The notes under the pieces are model-generated. The model saw only the letters and a program-made list of their open reading frames with translations, did not search any database and was not told the origin of the DNA. The translations under genes were made by a program, and so were the position numbers. Shown here piece by piece: positions 1 to 9,782 of a stretch of 43,049 bases of DNA (position 1 is its first letter; each line of letters opens with the position of its first letter). The stretch covers positions 1-43,049 of the forward strand of contig JANQSC010000046.1 of assembly GCA_028284235.1 (NCBI GenBank). The letters are read 5' to 3'. The stretch comes from Opitutaceae bacterium (lineage in GTDB: Bacteria > Verrucomicrobiota > Verrucomicrobiia > Opitutales > Opitutaceae).

Positions 1-1
1 G

Positions 2-2721
2 CATGACTGGGACAAATACGACGACAAGAGGCAGACGGAACCCTGGGCGATGCATGAGATGGCCTGCTGGGCGGGATTCGTCGACTACCCTTCGTACGAT
101 TTTTCCGCGGTGGCCTACAACGAGGTGCGCCGCTTCGACAATCTTCTCTCGGCCACCTCTCCGGGGGGCTTCATCCCCATCGTGGCTCACGAATCGGTTT
201 CCGAAGTGGAGTCCAACAACTGGTGCGACGTGGCCCTCGAGACCGACGGCGTGGAGTGGGCGGACTACCCGCCTTCGGATTACGGCGACGATCGGGAAGT
301 CGCCCTGGAGACGGCCGTGGACGCGATCGAAATCGAGCTGCTGAGCCAGCGAAGCAATCTGAAGTTCTACGTCGATGGCGACCCCTGCTTCTGGCAGGTG
401 ACGCAGGACGCCGACAGCAACAAGCTCATGTTCGCGATGCTGATGGATTCGGACACGCTGACGCCGACAGCCGCGACGGCCACCCTGAAAGTGGGTTCGG
501 CGACGGGCTACTGGGAGGTGTTCGACCAGCTCGGCGCTCAGAACGCGCCCCTGGGCGTTCTGGACAGTGAGGTGTCGGGCTCGGGAGTAACGATCGACAT
601 TCCGGCGGGCGCGGCGCGATTCCTCACGATCCGGAAACGGCCGCTCTACTTCACCGAGGACTCGTTCGCGGAGCCGGCCGCTTTGGCAGGGGTCTTCTAC
701 GACGGGAGTATCGCTGATCGCGTGTGGAATCCCACAAACTACGCCAATGTCACGTTCTCGCTGGTGTCCGGCCCGTTATGGTTGACCGTCGACGCGGACG
801 GAACGCTCGGGGGAACGCCGGGCGCCGCGGACGTCGGGATCAATACCTTCATTGTGAAGGTCAGCTGCGCTGACTGGGAGTACGAGGCGACTATGAGCAT
901 TACGGTCAATCACCATGCCGAGTTCACCTCTGACCCGATTGTCGCGAGCGACGCGTTGTTTAACACGGCCTACGACGGCAGTCTGGCCGACTTCGTGAGC
1001 AGCAGCATCGCGCTGTCCGACCTGACGTTCTCGAAGGTCTCGGGACAGATTTCCAACGACTGGCTGGAAGTCGCGGAGGACGGGACGCTATCGGGCACTC
1101 CTACGGCAGCCGGTCGGCTAGATTGGATAGTTCGAATGGAGCATTCGTCCATCTCGCCTGTGGACGCGACGCTCAGGATCACGACTGGCCACAACGCTAG
1201 TCTCACCTCGGACCCGGCGGACGCGACCTGGAACACCCCGTATACCGACAACCTTTCCAATTATGTCGTTAGCAGCGTGGGAACGCAGGGTATGACTTTC
1301 TCGAAACTATCCGGCCCGAGCTCTGACGACTGGCTAACGATAGAGGACAATGGGTCCCTCTCGGGCACGCCTGCGACGACCGGCGAGCAGCAATGGACGG
1401 TTACGATGAGCCATCCGTCGCTGGGCGCCGTCGACGCGACCTTCAGCATCTACGTAGAAGACAATTGGTATTTCACGTCGGATCCCTTTTCAGAAAGTGG
1501 AGCGGTGTGGAATGTCCCGTTCTCCGGCAGCATTGCGGACGACGTGGCTGCGAGCAATCCCACTCTGTCGCTTTCGTTCTACAAGGATTCCGGGCCGGAC
1601 TGGCTTGATGTTGGCACCGACGGTTCGCTCTCCGGCACGCCGGATGATTCCGGGATGCAGTCGTTTACGGTACGCGTCTACCACGCGGGCATCAACAAGA
1701 CTGCAACGCTCAATATCGATGTCGCGCCGACGGTTTCCTTTGGGGCGGACTCGTATTTGGAGGGTTCGGTGATGTACAACACCCGCTTCTCCGGATGCCT
1801 GGCCGACACGGTGTCCGCACCTCCGAGCGCCCAGGTTACCTTTTCCAAGGTTTCCGGACCCGATTGGCTGATCGTCAACACCGATGGTTCTTATTCGGGC
1901 ACGGGTCCGCCGACAGCGATAGGCGTCAACACGTTCACGGTGATGGCTACTACGGGAACTTCTTCGGACACAGCGACTTTCGCCGTGGAAATTCTATCGA
2001 CTACTGATTCCAGTGAGGATCCGTTCCATGCGGGCAGCGTTATGCCGGGAAGCTCCTTTAGCGCGGACATATCGAACGCGGTAACGTACACAGGCTCCGG
2101 AACGCTTACCTTCGCGAAGACACCGGGTCCGTCTTGGGTGACGGTATCTACTAGCGGATCGGTCATCGGAACTCCCGCGGCGGGGGACGTCGGGGTGAAC
2201 CAAATAATACAGGTAGCTGTATTTGACAGCGAAGTGTCCGCGAACGCGACCATGGAGATTGACGTGGAGACGGTAGTCGCTTCGGATGATTTCGAGACAG
2301 ACAATTGGCGCGGCGGCAGCGGATGGAATGGGAACTGGGACGACACGAATACTGTGGGAAATTTGAGTACGGCATCTGTGAGATACAATTCCGCCCTAGA
2401 TTTCCATTACGCGAATGTATATGGCTACGAGGGCGTGCAGATTCAACGGGAATTGTCGTCCGAGGTGACGGATGGGACTCTGAGTTTCACTTACCGCTTT
2501 GCGAATCTGGGGGGTACTCCGATGTTGCGGGTTTCGTGGAAGTATATAACGGCAGCTCGTGGGTCGTCGCTTTCGAGACGACTGCCGATCACATGAATGG
2601 ATACTCGACCGCGTCAGTCGATCTAGAAGGCCTGGGCGCGATCTCGAAAATCCGGTTTCGGACGACACCGGTTGGATCGCTCGATTTTCTTATAAAAGAG
2701 ATCACTGTTTACGGACCTTGA
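2..2721 (+). CDS. Secreted multi-domain protein with He_PIG repeats, 5'-truncated and frameshifted
   Basis: The reading frame is open from the left edge of the window, so the N-terminus is missing. The first 200 or so visible residues resemble the C-terminal beta-sandwich part of a glycoside hydrolase-like protein, but I cannot name a family. Six putative-Ig (He_PIG) repeats follow, each with a W-L-x-V-x-x-D-G-S-L-S-G-T-P type signature, then a lectin-like C-terminal beta domain. The frame stops at 2596. The obvious continuation of the last domain (VEVYNGSSWVVAFETT and on to ITVYGP) lies in the -1 frame and ends at 2721. The switch point is a run of six G at 2509-2514. Either one G is missing (mutation or sequencing error) or ribosomes slip there. 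It is likely a cell-surface or exported polysaccharide-binding or degrading protein, consistent with the sulfatases that follow. Confidence 0.72.
647..2270 (+). repeat. Six tandem He_PIG (putative Ig) domains
   Basis: About 270 bp per unit. The units begin near LYFTEDSF, HAEFTSDPI, HNASLTSDP, NWYFTSDPF, TVSFGADSY and DSSEDPFHA. Each has the WLxVxxDGSLSGTP turn and ends in a beta strand of the type TFxVxV. The copies have diverged at protein and DNA level, so recombination between them is probably not recent. Such arrays act as spacers or adhesion modules in exported proteins (family knowledge). Confidence 0.7.
2509..2514 (+). other. Frameshift site, six-G run
   Basis: The zero frame reads ctG GGG GGT across this run. 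Moving back one base puts translation into the frame that completes the C-terminal domain. The heptamer G GGG GGT fits the X XXY YYZ slippery pattern. A one-base deletion in a homopolymer is the simpler explanation. No convincing downstream pseudoknot was identified by eye. Confidence 0.55.
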
Positions 2722-2872
2722 GAACGCGTTGTTGGAGATCGAGCTAGTATGACCTTGATGGAGTCCCACGCGCGTCTGGCGCGGTAGAGAATCGAATGGC
2801 TCTCAATCAAACATCTACATTGATGAAGTGAATGGGACCAACTCGAGTGAAGATCAAATGGACCAGGATCCA

Positions 2873-2896
2873 AGGCCGGGGCAACCCGGCCTTTTT
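2873..2896 (+). terminator. Rho-independent terminator
   Basis: The stem AGGCCGGG / CCCGGCCT with a GCAA tetraloop is followed by five T. It lies 150 bp after the 2721 stop and is oriented to end transcription of the He_PIG protein gene. Confidence 0.8.
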
Positions 2897-2907
2897 GCAT
2901 CTGGAGG

Positions 2908-3135
2908 TCAGTCGTGTATCCTATATTCAAATACTTGATGCAGAATCTCCGCGTCCTCGGCGTAGCCGAAGCGTTCGAGGAGCTTTTGACATCGCTCACA
3001 GGCGTTCGCTAGTTCCTTCCTGCGGAAGGAAATGGGTGTCTCCACTTTGTGGAGCCAGTAGGCTTCGAAGAGAGTGTCTAGTATGTCGAATAAGGTAGGG
3101 CTCGATCGCCGAGCGAGCCGTATCGGTTGGCGTAC
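2908..3135 (-). pseudogene. Possible remnant of a sulfatase C-terminus
   Basis: An open minus-strand frame of 76 codons without a start codon ends at 2908. It contains ERCQKLLERFGYAEDAEI, which resembles PGEQLLQRFGYSDDVDATG at the C-terminus of the intact sulfatase next door. The DNA match is about 27 of 35 bases around the shared GTAGCCGAAGCGTT. The upstream part (DILDTLFEAYWLHKVE) is not recognisable. The best guess is the decayed tail of a duplicated sulfatase gene. The rest of 2722-3264 holds the terminator, this remnant and an imperfect inverted repeat, and no intact gene was seen. Confidence 0.35.
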
Positions 3136-3178
3136 TTAAACGAATTGCGGACCGCTTGGCAGCCACCGTCGATGCCAG

Positions 3179-3254
3179 AATCTCCGCGACTTCTGCGGTT
3201 TAGAACGACAAGAAAGTTCTTGAACTGCGGAGGACGCCGAGGTCGCGGAGGAAC
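3179..3254. repeat. Imperfect inverted repeat (CCGCGACTTCTGCGG type)
   Basis: The left part CTCCGCGACTTCTGCGGTTT pairs loosely with the right part, which reads ACTGCGGAGGACGCCGAGG followed by TCGCGGAGG, around a small AAGAAAGTTCTT palindrome. It sits just past the stop of the minus-strand sulfatase and may help end its transcript. Confidence 0.45.
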
Positions 3255-3264
3255 TCGTTCCAAT

Positions 3265-4677
3265 TCACTCCTCCGGGTCCCAGTCTTCGGTGAAGGGCAT
3301 GGTGCCGGTTGCGTCGACGTCGTCGGAGTAGCCGAAGCGTTGCAGGAGTTGTTCGCCGGGGACGAGGGCGTCGTCGTGGCGCGCAAGCGTTCGAGAGAGT
3401 TGAGCGTCGAGGTCCGTTACTAGAGTTTGGTGTTCGGTTTCGTCGACGAGATTGTTGAGCTGGTAGGGGTCGGCTTCGTTATCGTAGAGGAGCCAGGGCC
3501 CGTCGAGGTCGCGGGTGTAGGTGTAGCGCTCGGTCCGGATTCCGCGGTATTCGCGACCGCCGACGTCGCGGGTGAACTGGCCGAAGGGGGATTGGCAGGC
3601 GAGCAAGGCGCAGTCAGCAAGCGGGGCCACGGATCGCCCCGCTTCGTTGTCGGTTCCGGCCGCTTCGACCACCTCCGCGATGTGCTGGGAGTAGTCGGAA
3701 CCATCCACGGAGTCGGGGATTTCGATACCGCACAGACCGAGAAGGGTCGGCAGCAGGTCGGGGGTGTTGATGAACGTGCGCGGCTGGGCCCCGTCGCGTC
3801 CGAAGCGCCTGGGGTAGCGGAGGAGAAGGGGAACGCGGATCGACTCTTCCCAGGGGCGTTGCTTGAAGAGTTCTTCGTGGGAGCGGAGCATGTCGCCGTG
3901 GTCGGACCAGAATACGAAAATTGTGTCGTCTGCGAGGCCTTGCGAATCGAGCGTTTTCAGGATTGAGGCGAGGCAGTCGTCGAGGGCGAGAATGTGGGCG
4001 TAGTAGCCGTGCAACAGTCGCCGCGCTTCGTCGGCGTGGGCGGCGGGCACGTTTTCGCGCAATGTGATCGTATCCGGATCAATTCGATCCAGGTAGCGCT
4101 GGGGCGCTTGTTCGTAGGGGTCGTGCGGCGGTCCCCAGGAGAGAGTGAGGAGGAAGGGCTTTTCTTGTTTGGCCCGCGCTTTGAGATACGCGATGGCGTC
4201 GTCGGTTTGGGCGACGGCGTCGTAGCCGTCCCAGGTTTTCCGCTCCAGGCTGTCGCCTTCGAAGTAGTAGGACTGGTTGTAGTCGTGGGAGCATTCGAGC
4301 GCTTTCCAGTATTGGAATCCGTGCTGCCGTTCGACGGGGATAGGCGAGCCGCGGCCGTTTGCGTTGACGTGCCATTTGCCAATGTAGGCGGTGTCGTAGC
4401 CGGCTTCGGCGAAGAGCTTGCCCATGGAGGTTGCCTCGGGATCGAGCGGAACGTCGTTGATAATGACGCCGTGGTGGTGCGGGTATTGGCCCGTGAGGAG
4501 CGAGGCTCGGGCGGGGCAGCAGACGGGCGTTCCGGAGATGGCGTTGACGAAATCCACGCTTTCTCGGGCGAGGGCGTCGAGAACGGGGGTCTCGATATTG
4601 GTTTCACCGCCGAATCCAGCGGCTTGGCGCCTAAGCTGGTCGGCGAATACGAATACTACGTTGGGCTGCGTTTCCAT
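3265..4677 (-). CDS. Type I sulfatase, no signal peptide
   Basis: A 470-residue sulfatase of the alkaline phosphatase superfamily, hydrolysing sulfate esters. PNVVFVFADQ gives the N-terminal metal site. C53 in CCPARASLLTG fits C-x-P-x-R and is the residue converted to formylglycine. YIGKWH and SDHGDMLRSHEELFKQRPWEESIRVPLLL complete the active site and resemble the SHGDMLG-type branch. Length is typical. The protein starts METQPNVV with no signal peptide, and no in-frame upstream start adds one, so it probably acts in the cytoplasm, unlike the other five sulfatases here. It is divergent from the sulfatase at 5025, with about 350 bp between their starts. The substrate is unknown. Confidence 0.93.
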   Translation of the reverse strand: METQPNVVFVFADQLRRQAAGFGGETNIETPVLDALARESVDFVNAISGTPVCCPARASLLTGQYPHHHGVIINDVPLDPEATSMGKLFAEAGYDTAYIGKWHVNANGRGSPIPVERQHGFQYWKALECSHDYNQSYYFEGDSLERKTWDGYDAVAQTDDAIAYLKARAKQEKPFLLTLSWGPPHDPYEQAPQRYLDRIDPDTITLRENVPAAHADEARRLLHGYYAHILALDDCLASILKTLDSQGLADDTIFVFWSDHGDMLRSHEELFKQRPWEESIRVPLLLRYPRRFGRDGAQPRTFINTPDLLPTLLGLCGIEIPDSVDGSDYSQHIAEVVEAAGTDNEAGRSVAPLADCALLACQSPFGQFTRDVGGREYRGIRTERYTYTRDLDGPWLLYDNEADPYQLNNLVDETEHQTLVTDLDAQLSRTLARHDDALVPGEQLLQRFGYSDDVDATGTMPFTEDWDPEE

Positions 4678-4868
4678 GTGAGGTGACTGGCTCGCGATAG
4701 GGAATGGGGGAAAGAGATGCCTTTATTGGAACGGTGTCAATTTCTCGTCCAAGAGGAGACTTTACTCGGTAAACTTCACGTGTCCTAATGGACGCTTTTC
4801 TCCCACCGTTTGACGTCTTACCCAATGCCCTTCGGCTGCACAGGATCAACCAGAATCTCGAGAATTAA

Positions 4869-5015
4869 GTTTAACAGGATGCGGTCTCCCGCTTTGCAGG
4901 ATCCCTCGCTTGATTCTGCTACGCAGAAACTTGATGAGAATTTGGGTTGTTTAGATCCATCAAGTTACCGCAGCGCGGTATCAAACAAGGGAGGAACGAC
5001 CGCATCCTGTTAAAC
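4869..5015. repeat. TIR element copy 1 (TTAACAGGATGCG family), 147 bp
   Basis: Perfect 18-bp terminal inverted repeats (GTTTAACAGGATGCGGTC and its complement). Inside are a hairpin TTCTGC-tac-GCAGAA (4914-4928), a pair AACTTGATG / CATCAAGTT, and a second hairpin ACCGC-agc-GCGGT (4967-4979), so the whole can fold as a branched cruciform. Its right end lies 9 bp before the ATG of the next sulfatase. The remaining gap, 4678-4868, shows nothing recognisable and probably carries divergent promoters. Confidence 0.85.
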
Positions 5016-5024
5016 AAAATACAC

Positions 5025-6776
<1,752 letters not shown>

Positions 6777-6783
6777 AGTGTTA

Positions 6784-6928
6784 TTTAACAGGATACGCCC
6801 CGACGCAGTCGAGGCTACAGGATGTCTCGCAAGCGAGACAACAGGATGGCGACTAAAAATCATGTTCTCCTGCAACAGCGGGAGATCCTGCGAGCGAATT
6901 CGCGTCGCGGATGAGCGCATCCTGTTAA
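6784..6928. repeat. TIR element copy 2, degenerate
   Basis: TTTAACAGGATACGC on the left and GCGCATCCTGTTAA on the right bound a segment with a hairpin GTCTCGC-aa-GCGAGAC (6824-6839) and a near-palindrome TCTCCTGC...GCGGGAGA. The layout matches copy 1, but more positions have drifted. It fills almost the whole gap between two sulfatase genes and ends 35 bp before the ATG at 6964. Confidence 0.75.
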
Positions 6929-6963
6929 TTTAAACTTCGTTCCCTATTAAGCTAACTCCAACT

Positions 6964-8424
6964 ATGAAATTACTGATTCTATCATTCCTGTTTTCTCTGT
7001 CGACTGTGTCCGTCGCCGGCGCGTCCCAACCCAATGTCGTTCTCATTTTTATCGACGATATGGGCTACGCGGATATCGGCTCGTTCGGGGCTCGCGACTA
7101 CCCGACGCCTCATCTCGATCGCCTCGCGGTGGAGGGGCGACGTTTCACGGATTTCATGGTGAGCGCTCCGGTGTGCTCCGCGTCGCGCGCGTCGTTGATG
7201 ACCGGCGCGCTGAGCATGCGCCTAGGAATTCTCGGCGCCTACAACCCGAAGGCTACGACTGGGCTCAACCCGGACGAGACGACCATCGCCGAGTTGTGTA
7301 AGCAAAAAGGATACGCAACGGCGATCTACGGGAAGTGGCATTTGGGGCATCACCCGAAGTTTTTGCCCACGAGCCAGGGCTTCGACGAGTATCACGGCAT
7401 TCCTTATTCCAACGATATGTGGCCCTGGCATCCGAGGTATCATGGACTCGCGGACGACGATCCGAAGCGTCGCGAAGTCTATCCCGATCTGCCCTTGGTT
7501 GAGAACGAGACGGTCATCGACGCTAGTGTCACGGGCGAGGAGCAAGAGCATCTCACGCGTTGGGCGTCCGAGCGCGGGGTGGAGTTCATCAACCGCAACA
7601 AGGACAAGCCCTTCTTCTTGTATCTACCGTACTCCATGGTGCATGTGCCGCTCTACGTTAGCGACGCGTTCCGGGGGAAGAGCGGCGCCGGGCTCTTTGG
7701 CGATGTAATGATGGAGCTGGACCATGGGATTGGCATGGTGGTTGACGCGTTGCGCGACAACGGAATCGCGGAGAATACCCTGGTGATTTTCACTTCCGAC
7801 AATGGCCCTTGGGACACCTACGGCGACCATGCCGGCTCGGCGGGACCGTATCGCGAGGCGAAGCAGACGACCTTCGACGGCGGCGTGCGCGTGCCGACGC
7901 TTTTCTGGTGGCCAGGCAAGGTGCCGGCGAATACCAGTTGCGACGAGTTCGCGGCGACTGTTGATATTCTGCCAACGGTGGCTGCGATGATTGGAGCGGA
8001 TTTGCCCGAGCTGAAAATCGACGGGAAGGACATCTCCCCACTCGTATTTGGAGAACGCGGAGCGCTTTCTCCTCACGACTATTATCCGCTGTTTCATCGC
8101 GGCGAGCTACAAGGGATCCGTAACGCCGACTGGAAGCTCGTTTTCCCGCATCGGTACAACTCTCTGGAAGGACGCCCGGGCGGAACGGGAGGGCTCCCCG
8201 AGAGCTCGAAAGCGAAGCAGGCGGAACTCGCATTGTACAATCGCAAAAACGATCCAGGCGAAACGCGCAACGTGATCGACCAGTATCCCGAAATCTATGC
8301 GGAGCTCTCGAAAGCCGCGGAGCGATGGCGTCACGAACTAGGCGACAAGCTGACCAAGACGAAAGGAACGGAGAATCGCTTCCCGGGCGAACTTGAGTCG
8401 GGGGACAAGACGCTTGAATGGTAG
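6964..8424 (+). CDS. Exported sulfatase (CSASR type)
   Basis: A 486-residue type I sulfatase. The signal peptide MKLLILSFLFSLSTVSVAGA is followed by SQPNVVLIFIDDMGYADIG with both metal aspartates. C71 in CSASRASLMTG is the formylglycine cysteine, with Ala in place of the usual Pro (allowed by C-x-P/A-x-R). YGKWHLGHH, FTSDNGPW and the TFDGGVRVPTLFWWPGKV segment are typical. Length is normal for a single-domain arylsulfatase. It lies downstream of another sulfatase in the same direction with a repeat element between, so co-transcription is uncertain. It probably removes sulfate from algal or host polysaccharide fragments in the periplasm. Confidence 0.94.
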   Translation: MKLLILSFLFSLSTVSVAGASQPNVVLIFIDDMGYADIGSFGARDYPTPHLDRLAVEGRRFTDFMVSAPVCSASRASLMTGALSMRLGILGAYNPKATTGLNPDETTIAELCKQKGYATAIYGKWHLGHHPKFLPTSQGFDEYHGIPYSNDMWPWHPRYHGLADDDPKRREVYPDLPLVENETVIDASVTGEEQEHLTRWASERGVEFINRNKDKPFFLYLPYSMVHVPLYVSDAFRGKSGAGLFGDVMMELDHGIGMVVDALRDNGIAENTLVIFTSDNGPWDTYGDHAGSAGPYREAKQTTFDGGVRVPTLFWWPGKVPANTSCDEFAATVDILPTVAAMIGADLPELKIDGKDISPLVFGERGALSPHDYYPLFHRGELQGIRNADWKLVFPHRYNSLEGRPGGTGGLPESSKAKQAELALYNRKNDPGETRNVIDQYPEIYAELSKAAERWRHELGDKLTKTKGTENRFPGELESGDKTLEW

Positions 8425-8426
8425 TT

Positions 8427-8437
8427 TAACAGGATTC
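8427..8437. repeat. Solo end of the TIR element
   Basis: TTTAACAGGAT directly after the sulfatase stop codon has no partner nearby except the next full copy. It may be a leftover of an older copy. The stretch 8425-8950 holds this, copies 3 and 4 and a decayed gene start, and no intact gene. Confidence 0.5.
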
Positions 8438-8473
8438 TTGTTTTGATTGTGCACGTAAGAGTACATTTTATTT

Positions 8474-8645
8474 TTAACAGGATGCGCTCGTGCCTCCTGC
8501 TTCGCTCTTCGAGCTACGCAGGACGCAGTCGCTCACTTGATACCGCTTCGCGGTTACTTGATGGGTCAATATAAGAAAACCAAATCAAGTTGGGCCCGCA
8601 GTTGCGGGACCATCAAATGAGCGAGGCACGAGCGCATCCTGTTAA
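8474..8645. repeat. TIR element copy 3, 172 bp
   Basis: The longest terminal repeats in the family: 23 bp, TTAACAGGATGCGCTCGTGC plus CTC, with a perfect inverted partner at 8623-8645. Internal hairpins are ACCGC-ttc-GCGGT and CCCGC-agtt-GCGGG, separated by CTTGATG and ATCAAG motifs as in copy 1. It is followed by a decayed copy of the DUF1080 gene start. Confidence 0.85.
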
Positions 8646-8740
8646 CCAACCTACGCAACCTAAAGAAAATCAACCTAGTATTATGAATACAATTAGACTA
8701 CTTTCAGTCTCGGCGTTTTGCTGAGCCTTAGTTTAATTGA
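8641..8740 (+). pseudogene. Decayed duplicate of the DUF1080 gene 5' end
   Basis: The sequence from GTTAACCAACCTACGCAACC through an ATG at 8683 repeats that at 8909-9000, the leader and signal peptide start of the intact DUF1080 gene. Copy one reads MNTIRLLSVSAFC then stops (TGA 8722-8724). The intact copy reads MNTNKLLLSLGVLLGL. A one-base deletion and several substitutions separate them, at roughly 80-85% identity by eye. Homology fades near 8740. It is a relic of a duplication bounded by elements 3 and 4. Confidence 0.8.
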
Positions 8741-8763
8741 GTTTAAAGACGAATATTTATTTT

Positions 8764-8913
8764 TTAACAGGATGCGGTCGTACCTCCCTTGCTTGATGGT
8801 CCCGCGAGCGGGACCAACATGATTATTTTTCAAAATCAAGTTACCGTTCCGACAAAGACGGGACGGTATCAAGTGAGCGATCTCGCCAGAGACAGGAGAG
8901 CGCATCCTGTTAA
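8764..8913. repeat. TIR element copy 4, 150 bp
   Basis: TTAACAGGATGCG at the left pairs with CGCATCCTGTTAA at 8901-8913. The inner hairpin GGTCCCGC-GA-GCGGGACC is a reverse-oriented relative of the right-hand hairpin of the gene-bearing copy at 21.2-21.8 kb. It ends 37 bp before the ATG of the DUF1080 gene. Confidence 0.82.
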
Positions 8914-8950
8914 CCAACCTACGCAACCTAAAGAAAACCAACCTAATATT

Positions 8951-9622
8951 ATGAATACAAATAAACTACTACTCAGTCTCGGTGTCTTGCTGGGCCTTAC
9001 TCTAACTGCGATCGCCGCTCCGCCGAAAGGCGAGGGCTGGGTGGCCTTGTTCGATGGAAAGACTCTGACCGGTTTCGAGTCCAAAAATGGATACGCGACT
9101 TACCAGGTTGAGGATGGAGCGATCGTCGGCCGTACCGCGGTAGGCAGCGAAAATACTTTTCTTGTCACCCGCAAGGAGTACTCGGATTTCGAGATCGTGT
9201 TCGAAGTGAAAGTCGACGACGGATTGAATTCAGGAATACAAGTCCGCTCACGCGGCCGCAACTGGGGGCACAACCACTTCATTGGCCCGCAGATTGAAAT
9301 CGAGAGCGGCCCGGGCCAGTCTGGATGGGTCTACGGCGAAGGCATGGATACTGGCTGGATTTCACAAGAACCTCAGTCGAAGGACAAAAGCGTCAACCAG
9401 CATGACTACATGAAAAACGGCGAGTGGAACCACTTTCGAATCGTTGCAAACGGGCCGAACATCAAGACTTTCATCAACGGCAATCAAGTAGCGGATGAAA
9501 ACATGAGGCGTTTCCACCGCAACTACGCGTCCGGACACTTCGGATTCCAGGTGCACAAGATCCCGAACGATAAAGGCCCCTTCGAAGTCCGCTGGCGGAA
9601 TATCTATATAAAAGAACTCTGA
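8951..9622 (+). CDS. Exported DUF1080 / 3-keto-disaccharide hydrolase-type protein
   Basis: A 223-residue protein. The signal peptide MNTNKLLLSLGVLLGLTLTAIA is followed by one DUF1080 (PF06439) domain from GEGWVALFDGKTLTGF to FEVRWRNIYIKEL. Characteristic pieces are NSGIQVRSRG, PQIEIESG, GEWNHFRIVANG and GHFGFQVH. The fold is a concanavalin-like beta sandwich. Family members act on glycans and some are described as 3-keto-glycoside hydrolases, but activity cannot be read from sequence. I chose 8951 because it starts the signal peptide and is mirrored by the duplicated upstream relic; a longer frame from 8789 would run through the repeat element. It lies among sulfatases, so a role on the same polysaccharide is likely. 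Confidence 0.92.
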   Translation: MNTNKLLLSLGVLLGLTLTAIAAPPKGEGWVALFDGKTLTGFESKNGYATYQVEDGAIVGRTAVGSENTFLVTRKEYSDFEIVFEVKVDDGLNSGIQVRSRGRNWGHNHFIGPQIEIESGPGQSGWVYGEGMDTGWISQEPQSKDKSVNQHDYMKNGEWNHFRIVANGPNIKTFINGNQVADENMRRFHRNYASGHFGFQVHKIPNDKGPFEVRWRNIYIKEL

Positions 9623-9782
9623 AGTTTTAACAACGCTTCGCTTGTTGCCCTGTCGGGCAAATGGGTTGGTCTCGCTTCGCGATACCAAATAGGTCTTAGT
9701 AGTAATTATGAAAACCTATTTCCCCAACGCGTTGGGGAACTTATTGACTCGCGTAGCGAGGCTCTAGCGACTGCAAGGAGCG
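9623..9782. repeat. Intergenic cluster of small hairpins, different repeat type
   Basis: A 160-bp gap made almost entirely of short palindromes: CAACGCTTCGCTTGTTG, GCCCTGTCGGGC, GGTCTCGCTTCGCGATACC, CCCCAACGCGTTGGGG and CTCGCGTAGCGAG, plus AAATAGGT / ACCTATTT arms. It lacks the AACAGGAT ends of the TIR family but has the same arms-with-minihairpins design. AAGGAG lies at 9775-9780, only two bases from the next ATG. Confidence 0.6.

Noticed and set aside
3078-3386. 102-codon minus-strand frame overlapping the sulfatase 3' end
   Set aside because: Low-complexity Thr/Ser/Pro/Arg composition, crosses the repeat region and overlaps the real sulfatase gene in another frame.
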